From the NCBI RefSeq assembly GCF_900113865.1, contig NZ_FOQY01000018.1, positions 1 through 64,000 on the forward strand: a stretch of 64,000 bases of DNA, written 5' to 3'. The stretch is from Streptosporangium canum. GTDB taxonomy: Bacteria; Actinomycetota; Actinomycetes; Streptosporangiales; Streptosporangiaceae. A program made the translations under genes and the position numbers. Shown one piece after another: positions 51,496-62,035 of the stretch. How positions within the stretch are numbered: position 1 is the first letter of the stretch; the number at the start of each line of letters is the position of its first letter. The notes beneath the pieces were generated by a model. It did no database searches, was not told the DNA's origin, and saw only the letters and a list, made by a program, of their open reading frames with translations.

Positions 51496-53565
51496 TCAGC
51501 CCAGGGCCTTCTTGAGGAAGTCGACCTGGAGCAGGAGCAGGTTCTCGGCCACGACCTCCTGGGGGGTCATGTGGGTGACGCCGGACAGCGGCAGGACGTT
51601 GTGCGGGCGGCCCGCCGCCAGGAGGGCGGAGGACAGGCGGAGGGTGTGGGCGGCGACCACGTTGTCGTCGGCCAGGCCGTGGATCAGCAGGAGGGGACGG
51701 TCCAGCTTCTCGGCGTCGGCGAACAGGGACGACGACTCGTAGTGGCCCTCCTCCGGCCGGCCGAGGTAGCGCTCGGTGTAGCAGGTGTCGTAGAGACGCC
51801 AGTCGGTCACCGGCGCTCCGGCGATGGCCGCGTGGAACACGTCCGGGCGGCGGAGCACGGCCAGGGCGGCCAGGAATCCGCCGAAGGACCAGCCGCGGAT
51901 GCCGACCCGGGACAGGTCCAGGTCGTCGGGGAACCGCGCGGCGGCGCCCTGGAGGGCGTCGACCTGGTCCTCCAGGGGCGGGGTGGCCAGGTCGTGCAGG
52001 ACGGCCCGCTCGAACTCGGGGCCGCGCCCCGGAGTGCCGCGGCCGTCGGCCACGACCACCGCGAAGCCCTGGTCGGCGAACCACTGGCTGGTCAGGTAGG
52101 CGCCGGAGGCGGCCAGGACGCGCTGGGCGTGCGGCCCGCCGTAGGGGTCCATGAGGACCGGGAGCCGCACCGAGCCGGGCACGTGACCCGACGGGAAGAG
52201 CACGGCGGTGGCCAGATCGCGCGCGCCCGCGCGGATCAGGGAGACCCGCAGGTCCAGGCCGTGCCGTTCGGCGTGCGAGGCGATGTGGCCGCGGGGCTTG
52301 CCGTGGTGCAGGACGCGCGTGACCGGGCCCTCGCTGTCGAGGGTCTGGCCGGTGACCACCAGCGTGCCGCCTGCCGTGTGGCCGCTGTAGACGCCGCTCT
52401 CGGCCGGGCTGACCAGCGTGATGCGGCCGTCCTTGTAGGCCCACAGGGCGATCTCGGTGGGATCGCCGCCGGCCCGGAAGAGCACGGCGTCACCGTCGAC
52501 GTCGAGGACCTCGCGGACCTGGAGCGTGGCCGGGGTGACGGGCTCGTCGCCGATGATCAGGCGGTGGCCCCCGTCGACGTTCGCCGCCCAGACCAGGGTG
52601 CCGTCGGACAGGTGGCCGGGCACGCCGGGGACGATGTCCACCCAGGCGGGGTCGGTGTCCTCGCGGACGACCGTCGAGCCGCCCGTGGCCGGGTCGACCT
52701 TGAGCAGGCGGATGCTCCGCTGGTCGCGCGGCATCGTGACGATCGCCAGGCCGTGGGCGTCCCAGGAGGCGGTGACCAGGTATTCGTCCTCGAAGGACAC
52801 GGGGACGCGGGAGCCGTCCAGGGCCAGGACGAACAGCTCGACCCCGGTGTTCGGCGTGCCGGCGGCGGGGTAGCGCTGCTCGGTGGCCGGGCGGGAGGGG
52901 TTGGCCGGGTCGGCGATGTGCCACTTGTCGACCGGCGAGTCGTCGGCCCGCTCGGCCAGCACCGCGTCGCCCGCCGGGGACCACCAGTAGCCCCGCATCC
53001 GGTTCATCTCCTCGGCGGCGATGAACTCGGCCAGGCCGTACGTCACCTCGGGGGACTCGGGGCGGGCCAGCACGTGGTCGACCTCGTCCTCGAGGTCCTG
53101 GACGTGGAGCGCGCCACCGGTCACGTAGCCGACGTGCTCGCCGGTGGGGGAGACCCGCGGGTCGATCACCGGGCCGGCCGTCTTCAACCGCCGGATCCTC
53201 TTGGTCTTGAGGTCGGCGACGTAGAGGCCGCCGGAGAGCGCGAAGGCCGCCGTGGTCACCGCCGTGTCGGTGCTGTAGCCGACGATGCCGCCCGCCTGCT
53301 CCCGGCTGCGCTCGCGGCGGGCCCGCTCCTCGGCCGGCAGGTCGTCCTCGTCCACGGCCAGCGCGCGCGGGTCGGCGATCAGCCGCTCCTTGCCGCTGGC
53401 CACGTCGAACTCCCACAGGCAGGTGACCGGGTCGCAACCGCCCTTCGTCCGGAGGAAGACGACGCGGTCGCCGCCCGGGGCGATGGTGAAGCCACGCGGC
53501 ACTCCGAGGGTGAATCGGCGGGTCCGTGCGTGCAGACGAGGGAAGCTCTCACTCATACCAGTCAT
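51496..53565 (-). CDS. S9 family prolyl oligopeptidase / dipeptidyl peptidase IV-like
   Basis: A 689-residue cytoplasmic serine peptidase: an N-terminal beta-propeller (about 1-430) and a C-terminal alpha/beta-hydrolase. The nucleophile Ser is in RGWSFGGFLAAL (about 543), Asp in IHGLADDNVV and His in SGVTHMTPQE. It also has the DPP4-like PYGGPHAQRV. The start is ATG 53565 or 53556; the former has GGAG about ten bases upstream. The open frame continues far upstream over the divergent glycosyltransferase gene, but that part has no family similarity. Confidence 0.92.
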   Translation of the reverse strand: MTGMSESFPRLHARTRRFTLGVPRGFTIAPGGDRVVFLRTKGGCDPVTCLWEFDVASGKERLIADPRALAVDEDDLPAEERARRERSREQAGGIVGYSTDTAVTTAAFALSGGLYVADLKTKRIRRLKTAGPVIDPRVSPTGEHVGYVTGGALHVQDLEDEVDHVLARPESPEVTYGLAEFIAAEEMNRMRGYWWSPAGDAVLAERADDSPVDKWHIADPANPSRPATEQRYPAAGTPNTGVELFVLALDGSRVPVSFEDEYLVTASWDAHGLAIVTMPRDQRSIRLLKVDPATGGSTVVREDTDPAWVDIVPGVPGHLSDGTLVWAANVDGGHRLIIGDEPVTPATLQVREVLDVDGDAVLFRAGGDPTEIALWAYKDGRITLVSPAESGVYSGHTAGGTLVVTGQTLDSEGPVTRVLHHGKPRGHIASHAERHGLDLRVSLIRAGARDLATAVLFPSGHVPGSVRLPVLMDPYGGPHAQRVLAASGAYLTSQWFADQGFAVVVADGRGTPGRGPEFERAVLHDLATPPLEDQVDALQGAAARFPDDLDLSRVGIRGWSFGGFLAALAVLRRPDVFHAAIAGAPVTDWRLYDTCYTERYLGRPEEGHYESSSLFADAEKLDRPLLLIHGLADDNVVAAHTLRLSSALLAAGRPHNVLPLSGVTHMTPQEVVAENLLLLQVDFLKKALG

Positions 53566-53643
53566 CTTGCCAGCTCCACGTCCGGTCCCGGGGGGTCCCC
53601 AGGATGGCTTGGGCAACAGATGTCTTGGGAGAAACTTGGGCAG

Positions 53644-55149
53644 GTGACATTTACTGCGCGAATCGCTCGCTCTCCGGGAACGCCTGCCGTGCTGTCGCTC
53701 GTGCTCGTGCTCTGGGGGATCGGCACCCCGTCGTTCTGGCGGGACGAGTCGGTGAGCGTGATGGCGGCGACCATGTCGTTCGACGAGCTGTGGCGGCTGC
53801 TCGACGACATCGACGCCGTGCACGCGCTGTACTACCTCCTGCTCAGGCCGTTCGCCGCGTTCGGCGGGGAGTTCGCGGTCCGGCTGCCCTCGGCGCTCGC
53901 GGTCGCCGGGGCGACGTTCGGGATCGCGGCCATCGGACGGAAGCTGGCCACCCCGCAGGTGGGGCTGCTGGCCGGGCTGGTCTACGCGGTGCTGCCCATG
54001 ATCAGCCGCTACGGCCAGGAGGCGCGGAGCTACGCCCTGGTCAGCGCGGTGGCGGTGGCCGCCACCTGGGTCCTGCTCGGCGAGCGCCGGTCGCGCTACG
54101 CCGGGTACGGCCTGCTGGTCGCGCTGCTCGGCTGGTTCCACCTCTACGCGCTGCTCCTGCTGCCCGCGCACGCCGTCGTCGTCCTCCGCAGGCGCGGGGA
54201 GACCGTCCCGTGGCTGGCGTCGCTGGCCGGGGCCGGGGTGCTGCTCGCGCCGCTCGCGGTGATCGCGTCCGGGCAGCGGGAGGAGCAGCTCTTCTGGCTG
54301 AAGGTGCCCGGCATCCCCGAGCTGGGGCAGTTCGGGGTGGACATCGCCGGAGGCGACGCGGCGTGGGCGTCGCCGCTCCTGCCCGCGCTGTTCCTCGCCC
54401 TGCTGATCGCCCTGGTCCTGCTCGGGATCTGGTACGGGACGCGCTCCCGCCGCCGTGGCGTCCCGACGGCGCGAGGCCACCGGGAGGACCCGGCGGCGGG
54501 AGGCCACCGGGAGGACGCGGGGGCGGTAGGTCACCGGGAGGATCTGACGGCGGGAGGCCACCGGGAGGACGCGGGGGCGGGAGAGGGGCCGGGACGGCCC
54601 TCGCTGGTGGGGGTGGCGGTGCCCTGGGCGGTCCTTCCCGTGGTGCTGTCCCTGCTGATCTCGCAGATCCACCCGGTCTACAGCCCGCGCTACGTCCTCT
54701 TCGCGGTCCCGGGCCTGGCCCTGCTGGCCGGAGCCGGCCTGGCCGCGCTCCGCCGTACCCCGGCGACCTGGGCGGTCCTCGCGGTCCTGGCGGCGTTCTC
54801 GGTGAGTGCCCACCTCGCCGTCCGCGGGCCGGCCAACCGCCCCGACGACCTCCGTACCCTCGCCGCGGAGCTGAGCGCCCAGGAGCGGCCCGGTGACGCC
54901 GTCCTCTACGTTCCCGAGCGCTTCCGGCTGTTCGTCGTCGTGTACGGCGAGCCGTACCGCAGGCTGAGCGCCCTGGGATCGGGATCCGACCGTGTGTGGC
55001 TGGTCTCGCGGCGCATCCGCGGTCCCGAGTGGGAGGAGGACCCCCGGTTGAAGGAGCTCAAGCGGGACTTCCGGAAGGCCGGGCAGACCCGGATATCCGG
55101 GGCGGTCCGCATCACCCTGTACACCAGGCGGATACCCTCTGACGCATGA
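53644..55149 (+). CDS. GT39-like integral membrane glycosyltransferase
   Basis: About 501 residues, roughly ten membrane helices. The acidic motif [10 protein letters not shown] after helix one is typical of GT-C enzymes of the ArnT/PMT (GT39) type that use polyprenyl-phosphate sugars at the outer face. [11 protein letters not shown] and [13 protein letters not shown] are further conserved segments. A cytoplasmic loop near 275-310 contains four GHRED repeats, probably a recent expansion. GTG 53644 is chosen; an ATG eight codons earlier is possible. Its stop overlaps mshB (ATGA). Confidence 0.82.
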   Translation: MTFTARIARSPGTPAVLSLVLVLWGIGTPSFWRDESVSVMAATMSFDELWRLLDDIDAVHALYYLLLRPFAAFGGEFAVRLPSALAVAGATFGIAAIGRKLATPQVGLLAGLVYAVLPMISRYGQEARSYALVSAVAVAATWVLLGERRSRYAGYGLLVALLGWFHLYALLLLPAHAVVVLRRRGETVPWLASLAGAGVLLAPLAVIASGQREEQLFWLKVPGIPELGQFGVDIAGGDAAWASPLLPALFLALLIALVLLGIWYGTRSRRRGVPTARGHREDPAAGGHREDAGAVGHREDLTAGGHREDAGAGEGPGRPSLVGVAVPWAVLPVVLSLLISQIHPVYSPRYVLFAVPGLALLAGAGLAALRRTPATWAVLAVLAAFSVSAHLAVRGPANRPDDLRTLAAELSAQERPGDAVLYVPERFRLFVVVYGEPYRRLSALGSGSDRVWLVSRRIRGPEWEEDPRLKELKRDFRKAGQTRISGAVRITLYTRRIPSDA

Positions 55150-56054
55150 CTGATCGGCGCCTGCTGCTCGTGCACGCCCACCCCGACGACGAGACGATCG
55201 GCAGTGGTGCGACCATGGCCAAATACGCCGCCGAGGGGGCCCACGTCACGCTGGTGACCTGCACGCTCGGCGAGGAGGGCGAGGTCATCCCGGCGGAGCT
55301 GGCCCATCTGGCCGCCGACCGGGACGACACGCTGGGCGAGCACCGCGTCGGCGAGCTCGCCGCGGCCTGCCGGGCCCTCGGCGTCACCGACCACCGCTTC
55401 CTGGGCGGTGCGGGCCGCTGGCGCGACTCCGGGATGATGGGCGTCGCCTCCAACCACCGCGACAACGCCTTCTGGCAGGCCGACCTCGACGAGGCCGCCG
55501 GGGAGCTGGTCAAGGTCATCCGCGAGGTGCGGCCCCAGGTCCTCGTCACCTACGACGAGAACGGCTTCTACGGCCACCCGGACCACATCCAGGCCCACCG
55601 CGTCTCCTGGCGCGCCTTCGAGCTGGCCGCCGACCCGGCGTTCGGCGTGGGGGAGCCGTGGCGGATCGCCAAGTTCTACCTCACCGCGACGGCCCGGTCC
55701 ACGATGCGCCGGACGGCCGAGGCGTTGCGCGAGGCCGATGTGAGCTTCCTCACCGAGGACGCCCTCGACGACCTGCCGTATGGCTGCGCGGACGAGGACG
55801 TCACCACCGAGATCGACGGCCGGCCCCACGTGGGCCGCAAGCTCGACGCGATGCGGGCGCACGCGACCCAGATCAGCGTGGCGGCGCCCTGGTTCGCCCT
55901 GTCCAACAACATCGGCCAGGAGGCGCTCGCGGTGGAGCACTTCATCCTGCGCTCCGGGACGCCCGGACCCGCCGGACCGGGGGCGCCGCTCGAAGTCGGC
56001 GGGCTCGGCGAGCCGTACGGCCGCGAGGCCGATCTCTTCGCGGGGATCCACTAG
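55146..56054 (+). CDS. mshB: mycothiol biosynthesis GlcNAc-Ins deacetylase
   Basis: A 302-residue zinc deacetylase that removes the acetyl group from N-acetylglucosaminyl-inositol, the second step to mycothiol, the actinobacterial thiol. Metal ligands are in HAHPDDE (His12, Asp15) and [10 protein letters not shown] (third His, near 144). Other family stretches are [11 protein letters not shown] and [15 protein letters not shown]. Coupling to the upstream glycosyltransferase by an ATGA overlap is interesting, since that enzyme is not a known mycothiol step. Confidence 0.96.
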   Translation: MTDRRLLLVHAHPDDETIGSGATMAKYAAEGAHVTLVTCTLGEEGEVIPAELAHLAADRDDTLGEHRVGELAAACRALGVTDHRFLGGAGRWRDSGMMGVASNHRDNAFWQADLDEAAGELVKVIREVRPQVLVTYDENGFYGHPDHIQAHRVSWRAFELAADPAFGVGEPWRIAKFYLTATARSTMRRTAEALREADVSFLTEDALDDLPYGCADEDVTTEIDGRPHVGRKLDAMRAHATQISVAAPWFALSNNIGQEALAVEHFILRSGTPGPAGPGAPLEVGGLGEPYGREADLFAGIH

Positions 56055-56059
56055 CCTCG

Positions 56060-56515
56060 ATGACTGTGATGGAGCAGGTCCACCAGACGACGGCACGGCG
56101 GCCCTCGGCGGCGGCGGTCACCGCGGCGGCGTACCTCATGCTGGTCCTGCTCGGCCTCATGATGGGGGTGCTGGGCGGCTTCCAGCACTCGTGGTATCTC
56201 CGGCCCTTCCCGATCTCGGCCGTCGGCTGGGTCGTCCTGCTGGCCATGGCCTGTTACGGCGCCGGGCGGGCGATGAGGGGGCGGCTGGCCGCCCTGGCGC
56301 CCGGGGCGGGCTGGATGGCGATCACGCTGATCTGGCTGGGCGGCAGCCCGGAGGGCGACGTGGTCATCGCCAACGACCTGGCCGGCTACGTCTACCTCTA
56401 CGGTGGCCTGATCGCGATCCTGGCGGCCGTCCTGCTCTCCCCGTCGGGCGGCGGGGCGTGGCTGCTCACGCAGGGCCCGTACGGTCCCCGCCCGGCGGAG
56501 CCACCTTCGCACTAG
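56060..56515 (+). CDS. DUF6113-like four-helix membrane protein
   Basis: A 151-residue protein with four hydrophobic helices (about 20-41, 52-69, 80-95, 107-126) and a short Pro-rich tail. It resembles the DUF6113 proteins often found directly after mshB in actinomycetes; I am moderately sure of that family name. ATG 56060 lies five bases after the mshB stop, so it is in the same operon. The function is unknown. Confidence 0.75.
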   Translation: MTVMEQVHQTTARRPSAAAVTAAAYLMLVLLGLMMGVLGGFQHSWYLRPFPISAVGWVVLLAMACYGAGRAMRGRLAALAPGAGWMAITLIWLGGSPEGDVVIANDLAGYVYLYGGLIAILAAVLLSPSGGGAWLLTQGPYGPRPAEPPSH

Positions 56516-56597
56516 GCGGCAGTCTCGAACACGTTCCCCGCGGCGATCCGCGCCCGGGGCGCGGTCAGCGGAGCCGCATGTGTGACGGCCGACGTGT

Positions 56598-56625
56598 CCG
56601 GCCCGCCGCCGGAGCGGCGGGCCGG
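56598..56625. terminator. bidirectional terminator
   Basis: A perfect 12-bp stem (CCGGCCCGCCGC and its complement) with a CGGA loop lies between the membrane protein gene and the convergent serine hydrolase gene, 4 bp from the latter's stop. Confidence 0.75.
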
Positions 56626-56629
56626 GGGC

Positions 56630-58063
56630 TCAGTTCTCGGTGCGCCGGCCGTAGGAGGCGGCCTCGTACCGGTCGATCGCCCGGCCCAGCTGGGCCAGCT
56701 TCTCGGTGTAGGTGACCGGGAAGATCCCGGGCGCGGTGGCCGGCCGGTTGGCGTCGACGTACTGGGTACCGAGGTTGGTGAACGCGACGACGACGTAGTT
56801 GCGGCCGTTCTTGCCCGGCAGGGACCTGACGATGCCCGCGTCGGCCCCCGAGTTGCCGACCCACCCGGTCTTGTGCGCGAACGTGACCTGCGCCTGCTGG
56901 TTGCAGGGCCGTACGTCCTGGCCGAACGTGTTGCCCGCGACGGTCACCGTGCCGTCGGCGGCCACCCACCGCGACGCCACCCGCTGCGGGATGCCCGGAG
57001 CCGGGTAGGCGCTGCCGCACCGGTTGGCGGTGGAGAGCATGTCGTTGAAGCCCTGCTCACCGAGCAGCTTCTTGAACACCTGGCGGGAGGCGGGGCTCAG
57101 CACGTCGCCGGTGACCGGCTTGCCGTCGGGGGCGGTCCACGCCTTGCCCTGTACGCCGTTGACCAGCGCGAGCAGCTTGGCCGTGTCCAGCGAGCTCATC
57201 GTGACCGGGTTGGACCAGCGGCCACCGTTGGCCGGGTTGGTGTTCTTCAGTTGCATGGTCTCCAGGCCCAGGTCCTGGAAGGTCTTGTTGAGCTCGTCCA
57301 CCGCGCCGCGATCGTGCAGCAGTTTCACCAGCGCGCAAGACGCGGCGTTGGACGAGGAGGTGATCGAGGCGTCCATGTAGGCGCCGACGGTGTTGCTGCT
57401 CGGGCCACCGCACAGCGAGCTGATCGCCGTGGGCTGGTAGTCGTAGGTGTCCTCAAGCTTGATCTCGCCCTTGTCCACCAGCCGCAGCACCCCGAAGTTG
57501 ACCATCAGCTTCAGGACGGAGGCCGGGTAAGGGAGCATGAAGTCGATTGGCGCGTGCTCCCGTGCCGGCACCACGTCGACGGTTCCCTTGCCCTGGTTGG
57601 CATACCATCCGGCGTCGTCCCACTGCCGCCATCGCACTTGGTCGGTGTGGAAGTTCTCGTCCACCGGCACGACGATCCCGCGCGGATACTGCGGGCTCAT
57701 CAGCACGGTGCCTGACGACACCGGCCGGCCCCGCCGGTCCAGCTCCAGCACCGTCACGTCGAGCTGCGGCTGCTGGACGATCGGCTTGGGGTCGGCGGCC
57801 TCCGCGAACAACCGGGCATAGTCGCCGGCTGTCTTCGCATCCTTGTCGACCACGTCAGCGAGCGTCCGGGCCTGCGGGGATCCCGGCGGGGCCAGGTCGA
57901 GGACCTGCTCGAAGCGCAGCTCGGTCATGACGTTCTGCAGGAAGCCGGCCACCTCGCCGCCGTCGGTGGCCTGAGCGGGCGGCATCGCGGCGCCCAACAG
58001 CATCGAGGTGGCGGCCAGTGCGATGGCAGCGCGTTTACTCGTTGTAGATCGGAAAATTGACAT
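56630..58063 (-). CDS. secreted class A beta-lactamase-fold serine hydrolase (PBP-like)
   Basis: 477 residues with a signal peptide (residues 1-32, ending at AQA-T). The penicillin-recognising motifs are visible: SxxK as PASVLKL (near 182), SxN as SSSNAASC (near 240) and KTG as AHKTGWVG (near 390). It could be a D,D-carboxypeptidase or a beta-lactamase-related enzyme acting outside the membrane; the long N-terminal region before SxxK is not diagnostic. It lies upstream of a penicillin acylase family gene on the same strand, but a terminator separates them. Confidence 0.85.
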   Translation of the reverse strand: MSIFRSTTSKRAAIALAATSMLLGAAMPPAQATDGGEVAGFLQNVMTELRFEQVLDLAPPGSPQARTLADVVDKDAKTAGDYARLFAEAADPKPIVQQPQLDVTVLELDRRGRPVSSGTVLMSPQYPRGIVVPVDENFHTDQVRWRQWDDAGWYANQGKGTVDVVPAREHAPIDFMLPYPASVLKLMVNFGVLRLVDKGEIKLEDTYDYQPTAISSLCGGPSSNTVGAYMDASITSSSNAASCALVKLLHDRGAVDELNKTFQDLGLETMQLKNTNPANGGRWSNPVTMSSLDTAKLLALVNGVQGKAWTAPDGKPVTGDVLSPASRQVFKKLLGEQGFNDMLSTANRCGSAYPAPGIPQRVASRWVAADGTVTVAGNTFGQDVRPCNQQAQVTFAHKTGWVGNSGADAGIVRSLPGKNGRNYVVVAFTNLGTQYVDANRPATAPGIFPVTYTEKLAQLGRAIDRYEAASYGRRTEN

Positions 58064-58223
58064 GCTCCAAGATCATAGTCAGCGGAAGCTCCGCATTTCA
58101 GGCATTTTGATCTTCTGGGCCTCAAATAGGTTCATCGGGCCGGATGTCTGTCGAGGGGGCGTTCGTGCCGGTGGAACAGGCCCGCGCGGTCTGGGCGGGG
58201 GCCGGCCGGGACCGCGCGGACCC

Positions 58224-58252
58224 GCGGGACCTCGCCGTCGGCGAGGTCCCGC
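58224..58252 (-). terminator. penicillin acylase gene terminator
   Basis: A perfect 13-bp stem (GCGGGACCTCGCC and its complement) with a 3-base loop starts 4 bp beyond the stop of the acylase gene. Confidence 0.75.
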
Positions 58253-58256
58253 ACCC

Positions 58257-60824
58257 TCAAGGCCTGAGGACCAGGGTGTTCCTGGCGGCCTTCTTGATCG
58301 ACTCCTCCCGGGCGAGCATGGGGGTGGTCCTCCCGCCCGCCCAGAGCGGGGCCTGGTCCCAGTAGTTGTCGTGGAAGGCGTGACCCGACGCGCCGGTCAG
58401 GTTGATCCACTGGGACCTGTCCGGGTCCGCCAGGTCGACCACCATCCGCATGGACGGCAGCCAGCCCACGGCGTAGTCCTCCTGGACGTCCCAGCCCGCG
58501 GCGTTGACCGCGTCGTCGTTGCCGCTCACCGGGAGCGGGCCCCGGTTGAACAGCCACTCGACCGGGCCGATCCCGGAGGTGCCGAAGGTCTGGTTGGTGA
58601 GCGTCAGCGCGTGCAGGTCGCCCCAGCGCCAGGCCTTGACATCCGGGCCGAGGCGGGCGTTCAGCTCGTCGTAGGCCATGGCCATGGCCCGCCGCAGCAT
58701 GTCGTCGCGGGTCTCCGTCCCCGAGGTCCGCGCGTCGTCCCAGAAGGGGTCGCCGGGGTTGTCGAGCATGACGCGGACCACCTCGAACCAGCGGTCGCCG
58801 CCGGTCGGCCAGGCGCTCTCCGGCAGGTCGTCGTTGAAGGTCTCGACGAGCAGGTGCCGCCAGACGGCGTTGAAGTACATCGCCGGGCTCGACCCCGCGC
58901 CCTGGGAGTAGTCCCAGGTGCGCAGCAGCTCGCGGGCGTCCCCGGAGGCCCCGGCGACCTTGAGGGCCATCAGCTTGGGCACCAGGAACTGGGCGAAGCC
59001 GTTGTGGGTGTCCTGCTGCACCTCGCCCATCGTCTCCGCGTCGACCTTGCCCTTCCTCAGCTCGGTCTGGAGGCGGTCCAGGATGCGCTGGGAGCGGTAG
59101 CCGTACGCCCAGTCCTTGGTGAGCATGTGCGGGTAGCGCTCGGGGTCGATGGCCGCGTTGTTGGCGGTCACGATGTAGCCCTCGGGCGGGTTGTAGACGC
59201 TGGGCAGCTCGTTGAAGGGGATGTTCGACTGCCAGGAGTACTCGCCGGTCCAGCCCGGCACCGGCCAGGTGCCGTCGCCCCGGGTCCGCACCGGGATCCG
59301 GCCCGGTGCCTGGTAGCCGATGTTGCCCTTGGTGTCGGCGTAGATCAGGTTCTGCGCGGGCACGTCGAACCTGCTCGCCGCCGCCCGGAACTCCTGCCAG
59401 TCCTGCGCGGCGTCGAGGGCGAAGATCGCGTCGGCGCTCCTGCCGGGATCCAGCGCCGTCCACTTCAGCGCGACCGCGTCGGCCTTCTCCTGGAAGGCCG
59501 TCGCCGCGCCGGGCAGGGTGTCCTTCACGTTCTCCATGACGTCGGAGAGGATCGGGCCGTGCATGGTCTCCCGGACCGTGAGCCGGACCGGGTCGCCTCC
59601 CGCCACCTCGATTGTCTCGGTCCTGGTGGTGAGCGGCTTCCAGTTGCCCATGAACAGGTAGGAGTCGTCCTTCACCCGCTCCAGATACAGGTCGGCGACA
59701 TCGGGACCGAGGTTGGTGAAGCCCCAGGCGATCTTGTCGTTGCGCCCGATGATCACGCCGGGCACCCCGGAGAAGGTGAACCCGGTGACGTCGAACGGGC
59801 ACTCGGCGCTCTTGGTGCGACAGTGCAGCCCGGCCTGGTACCAGACCGAGGGCATGTTCGCCGACAGGTGCGGGTCGTTGGCGAGCAGCGGCTTGCCCGA
59901 GCCGGTGTGCTTGCCGCCGACCACCCAGGAGTTCGAGCCGATGCCGTTGCCGCCCTTGGGGTCGCCCATCAGGCTCGGCACCGCCCGCAGGGCCTCGGCC
60001 GTCCGGGTCAGCGCGCCCGTGTCCGGCCGTCCGGTGCCGGTGTCCACCTGGCCGGTGTCCGCGCCGGGCTCGACGTCCTGGTCGAAGCCGCGCCGGGTGA
60101 CCGACCCCTGGGTGACGATCGGCTGGTGGGTGTCGAAGGGGTAGCCGGGCCAGAGCTGTTCGACCCGCTCGCGGGGCAGCATGCTCGCCGCGAGCGCCCG
60201 GCCGATCTCGTCGGACATGTTGGAGCGCAGGTCCCAGGCCATGGCCTTGAGCCAGGACAGGGAGTCGACCGGAGTCCACGGCTCGGGTTCGTAGCCGAAG
60301 TTGGTGAGCTTGAGGACCGCGTAGTCCAGGCTCTTGGCGGTGAAGCCCTGGTTCTGGTCCATCCAGGAGTTCACGCCCTTGGCGTAGGCGTCGAGGTAGT
60401 GCCGGGTCTGTTCGGTGAGCATCGGCAGCTCGGCCTCGGCGACCCTGCGCCAGCCCATGGTCCGGATGACCTTGTCCTCGACGAGCGTCGCGGCGCCGAA
60501 CATCTCCGACAGCCGCCCGGCCGTCACATGCCGGCGGAAGTCCATCTCGAAGAACCGGTCCTGGGCGTGCACGTAGCCCTGGGCGAGGAACAGGTCGTCG
60601 GAAGAGTCCGCGTAGATATGTGGAATACCTGTTTTATCGCGATATACAGTGACTTTTCCTGTCAGACCATCCACTTTGAGCTCGCCCGCGAGCTGCGGGA
60701 AAGAGGCGCGCACCGTCCACACGCCCACCCCGGCGAGAACCAGCCCGAGCACCACGAGGACGGTGAACGCCCGTGCGAGCCATTTGAGCGGCCGGGGCAT
60801 CCAGGCATACGGCCGGAACCTCAC
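58257..60824 (-). CDS. penicillin acylase family Ntn-hydrolase
   Basis: An 855-residue precursor with an N-terminal signal anchor ([21 protein letters not shown]), an alpha chain ([33 protein letters not shown] is the family entry region, read in parts), a spacer of about 265-290 and a beta chain beginning at the catalytic Ser in [12 protein letters not shown] (about 295). LLANDPHL and [22 protein letters not shown]-type motifs follow. Self-cleavage at GS is inferred. Members hydrolyse amides such as acyl-homoserine lactones, beta-lactam side chains or lipopeptides; the substrate here is unknown. Confidence 0.92.
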   Translation of the reverse strand: MRFRPYAWMPRPLKWLARAFTVLVVLGLVLAGVGVWTVRASFPQLAGELKVDGLTGKVTVYRDKTGIPHIYADSSDDLFLAQGYVHAQDRFFEMDFRRHVTAGRLSEMFGAATLVEDKVIRTMGWRRVAEAELPMLTEQTRHYLDAYAKGVNSWMDQNQGFTAKSLDYAVLKLTNFGYEPEPWTPVDSLSWLKAMAWDLRSNMSDEIGRALAASMLPRERVEQLWPGYPFDTHQPIVTQGSVTRRGFDQDVEPGADTGQVDTGTGRPDTGALTRTAEALRAVPSLMGDPKGGNGIGSNSWVVGGKHTGSGKPLLANDPHLSANMPSVWYQAGLHCRTKSAECPFDVTGFTFSGVPGVIIGRNDKIAWGFTNLGPDVADLYLERVKDDSYLFMGNWKPLTTRTETIEVAGGDPVRLTVRETMHGPILSDVMENVKDTLPGAATAFQEKADAVALKWTALDPGRSADAIFALDAAQDWQEFRAAASRFDVPAQNLIYADTKGNIGYQAPGRIPVRTRGDGTWPVPGWTGEYSWQSNIPFNELPSVYNPPEGYIVTANNAAIDPERYPHMLTKDWAYGYRSQRILDRLQTELRKGKVDAETMGEVQQDTHNGFAQFLVPKLMALKVAGASGDARELLRTWDYSQGAGSSPAMYFNAVWRHLLVETFNDDLPESAWPTGGDRWFEVVRVMLDNPGDPFWDDARTSGTETRDDMLRRAMAMAYDELNARLGPDVKAWRWGDLHALTLTNQTFGTSGIGPVEWLFNRGPLPVSGNDDAVNAAGWDVQEDYAVGWLPSMRMVVDLADPDRSQWINLTGASGHAFHDNYWDQAPLWAGGRTTPMLAREESIKKAARNTLVLRP

Positions 60825-60910
60825 AAAGACCTCCTATGCGACGTGATCGAACAAGTTTGGCAGCACCCCGGAGGCGAAACGCCGATTGCGCGTTCGTCAG
60901 AATGCGACGC

Positions 60911-61390
60911 ATGGAGTTCACGACCGCCGATCTCATCGACGCCCACGGCGACGTCCTCGACAGCTGCCTGACGCAGTTCCGCTCATACGGCCTGCGTCCG
61001 CGCTTCGCCGGGCCGATCGCGACCATCCGCTGCCTGGAGGACAACGCCCTGGTCAAGCAGGTCCTGGCCGCGCCGGGTGAGGGACGCGTGCTGGTCGTGG
61101 ACGGCGCGGGTTCCCTGCGCACCGCCCTGATGGGCGACCTGATCGCCGCCTCCGCCGTCTCGTCCGGCTGGTCCGGCGTCGTCGTCAACGGGGCAGTCCG
61201 TGACACGGTCGCCCTGGGCGGCCTGGACCTGGGCGTCAAAGCCCTCGGCTCCAACCCCCGTAAGAGCGCCAAGGAGGGCGCCGGCGACCTCGGCGTCCCC
61301 GTCACCTTCGGTGAGGTCACCTTCGTCCCGGGCGCATGGCTCTACAGCGACGAGGACGGCCTCGTCGTCAGCCCGCGTGCCCTGCTCTGA
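60911..61390 (+). CDS. rraA: RraA family protein
   Basis: A 159-residue RraA-like protein ([78 protein letters not shown]). This family covers regulators of RNase E and metal-dependent 4-hydroxy-4-methyl-2-oxoglutarate/oxaloacetate aldolases; the GDLIA...GxVRD residues of the aldolases are present, so either role is possible. ATG 60911 or ATG 60902 may start it; neither has a good ribosome binding site. It is divergent from the acylase gene. Confidence 0.9.
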   Translation: MEFTTADLIDAHGDVLDSCLTQFRSYGLRPRFAGPIATIRCLEDNALVKQVLAAPGEGRVLVVDGAGSLRTALMGDLIAASAVSSGWSGVVVNGAVRDTVALGGLDLGVKALGSNPRKSAKEGAGDLGVPVTFGEVTFVPGAWLYSDEDGLVVSPRALL

Positions 61391-61441
61391 GCCCGCGAGC
61401 CCCGGCGGGACGGCGCTGTCCCGCCGTACACGGGCCGGAGG

Positions 61442-61918
61442 CTACAGGGCGGTCTCCAGCACCACCGACCGCGCGGCGAAGCCGTTGCGCTCGTAGAAAC
61501 GCACGGCCGCCTCGTTGCTCGCGTACGCCGTCACCCCGGCGTACCGCGCCCCGTGGTGGCGGGCCCACGCCCTGAACTCCTCCACCAGGTCGGCCCCGAT
61601 CTTCCGGCCGCGGTGGGCGGGCCGCACGTAGATGCTGCCCAGCGTCGCCACCGTGATCGGACGCATCGGGGTGGGCCCGGACAGCCGGCCGGACAGGTGG
61701 CCGATGATCCGGCCGCCGGCCTCGGCGACCATCACCAGGCGGTCGGGGTCGTCCAGCGCGCCGGCGAACCAGGCCGGGCCGTGCTCCGCGGGCCAGCTCG
61801 GGTCGAGGGTGAGGTCACGGGCTCCGGCGTCCTCGGCGAACAGCGCGGAACTGCAGGCCACTACCCCCTCCAGATCCGCAACCGTGGCAGGCCGTACGAC
61901 AACGCCAGTCTCACTCAT
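61442..61918 (-). CDS. GNAT family N-acetyltransferase
   Basis: A 158-residue GNAT protein: IYVRPAHRGRKIGADLVEEF (about 99-118) is the acetyl-CoA loop, and ASNEAAVRFYERNGF near the end is the family motif B. The substrate is unknown. ATG 61918 starts at VVRPATVADLEGV, the usual first strand; a start ten codons earlier is possible. It is convergent with rraA. Confidence 0.9.
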   Translation of the reverse strand: MSETGVVVRPATVADLEGVVACSSALFAEDAGARDLTLDPSWPAEHGPAWFAGALDDPDRLVMVAEAGGRIIGHLSGRLSGPTPMRPITVATLGSIYVRPAHRGRKIGADLVEEFRAWARHHGARYAGVTAYASNEAAVRFYERNGFAARSVVLETAL

Positions 61919-62035
61919 GATCGGGACGGTATCGGCCGCCACCGACATTAAACGCGATCCGCCCCTACGTCCTGCTGAAACATGACCATTCCATGCTGGA
62001 TCGGCGAGGCCGGCGCCCGCCCGCCGGGGCGGGGA

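Noticed and set aside
51571-53643. In-frame upstream extension of the GT39-like gene over the peptidase
   Set aside because: The extension is antisense to the S9 peptidase and has no glycosyltransferase similarity. The real start is at 53620 or 53644.
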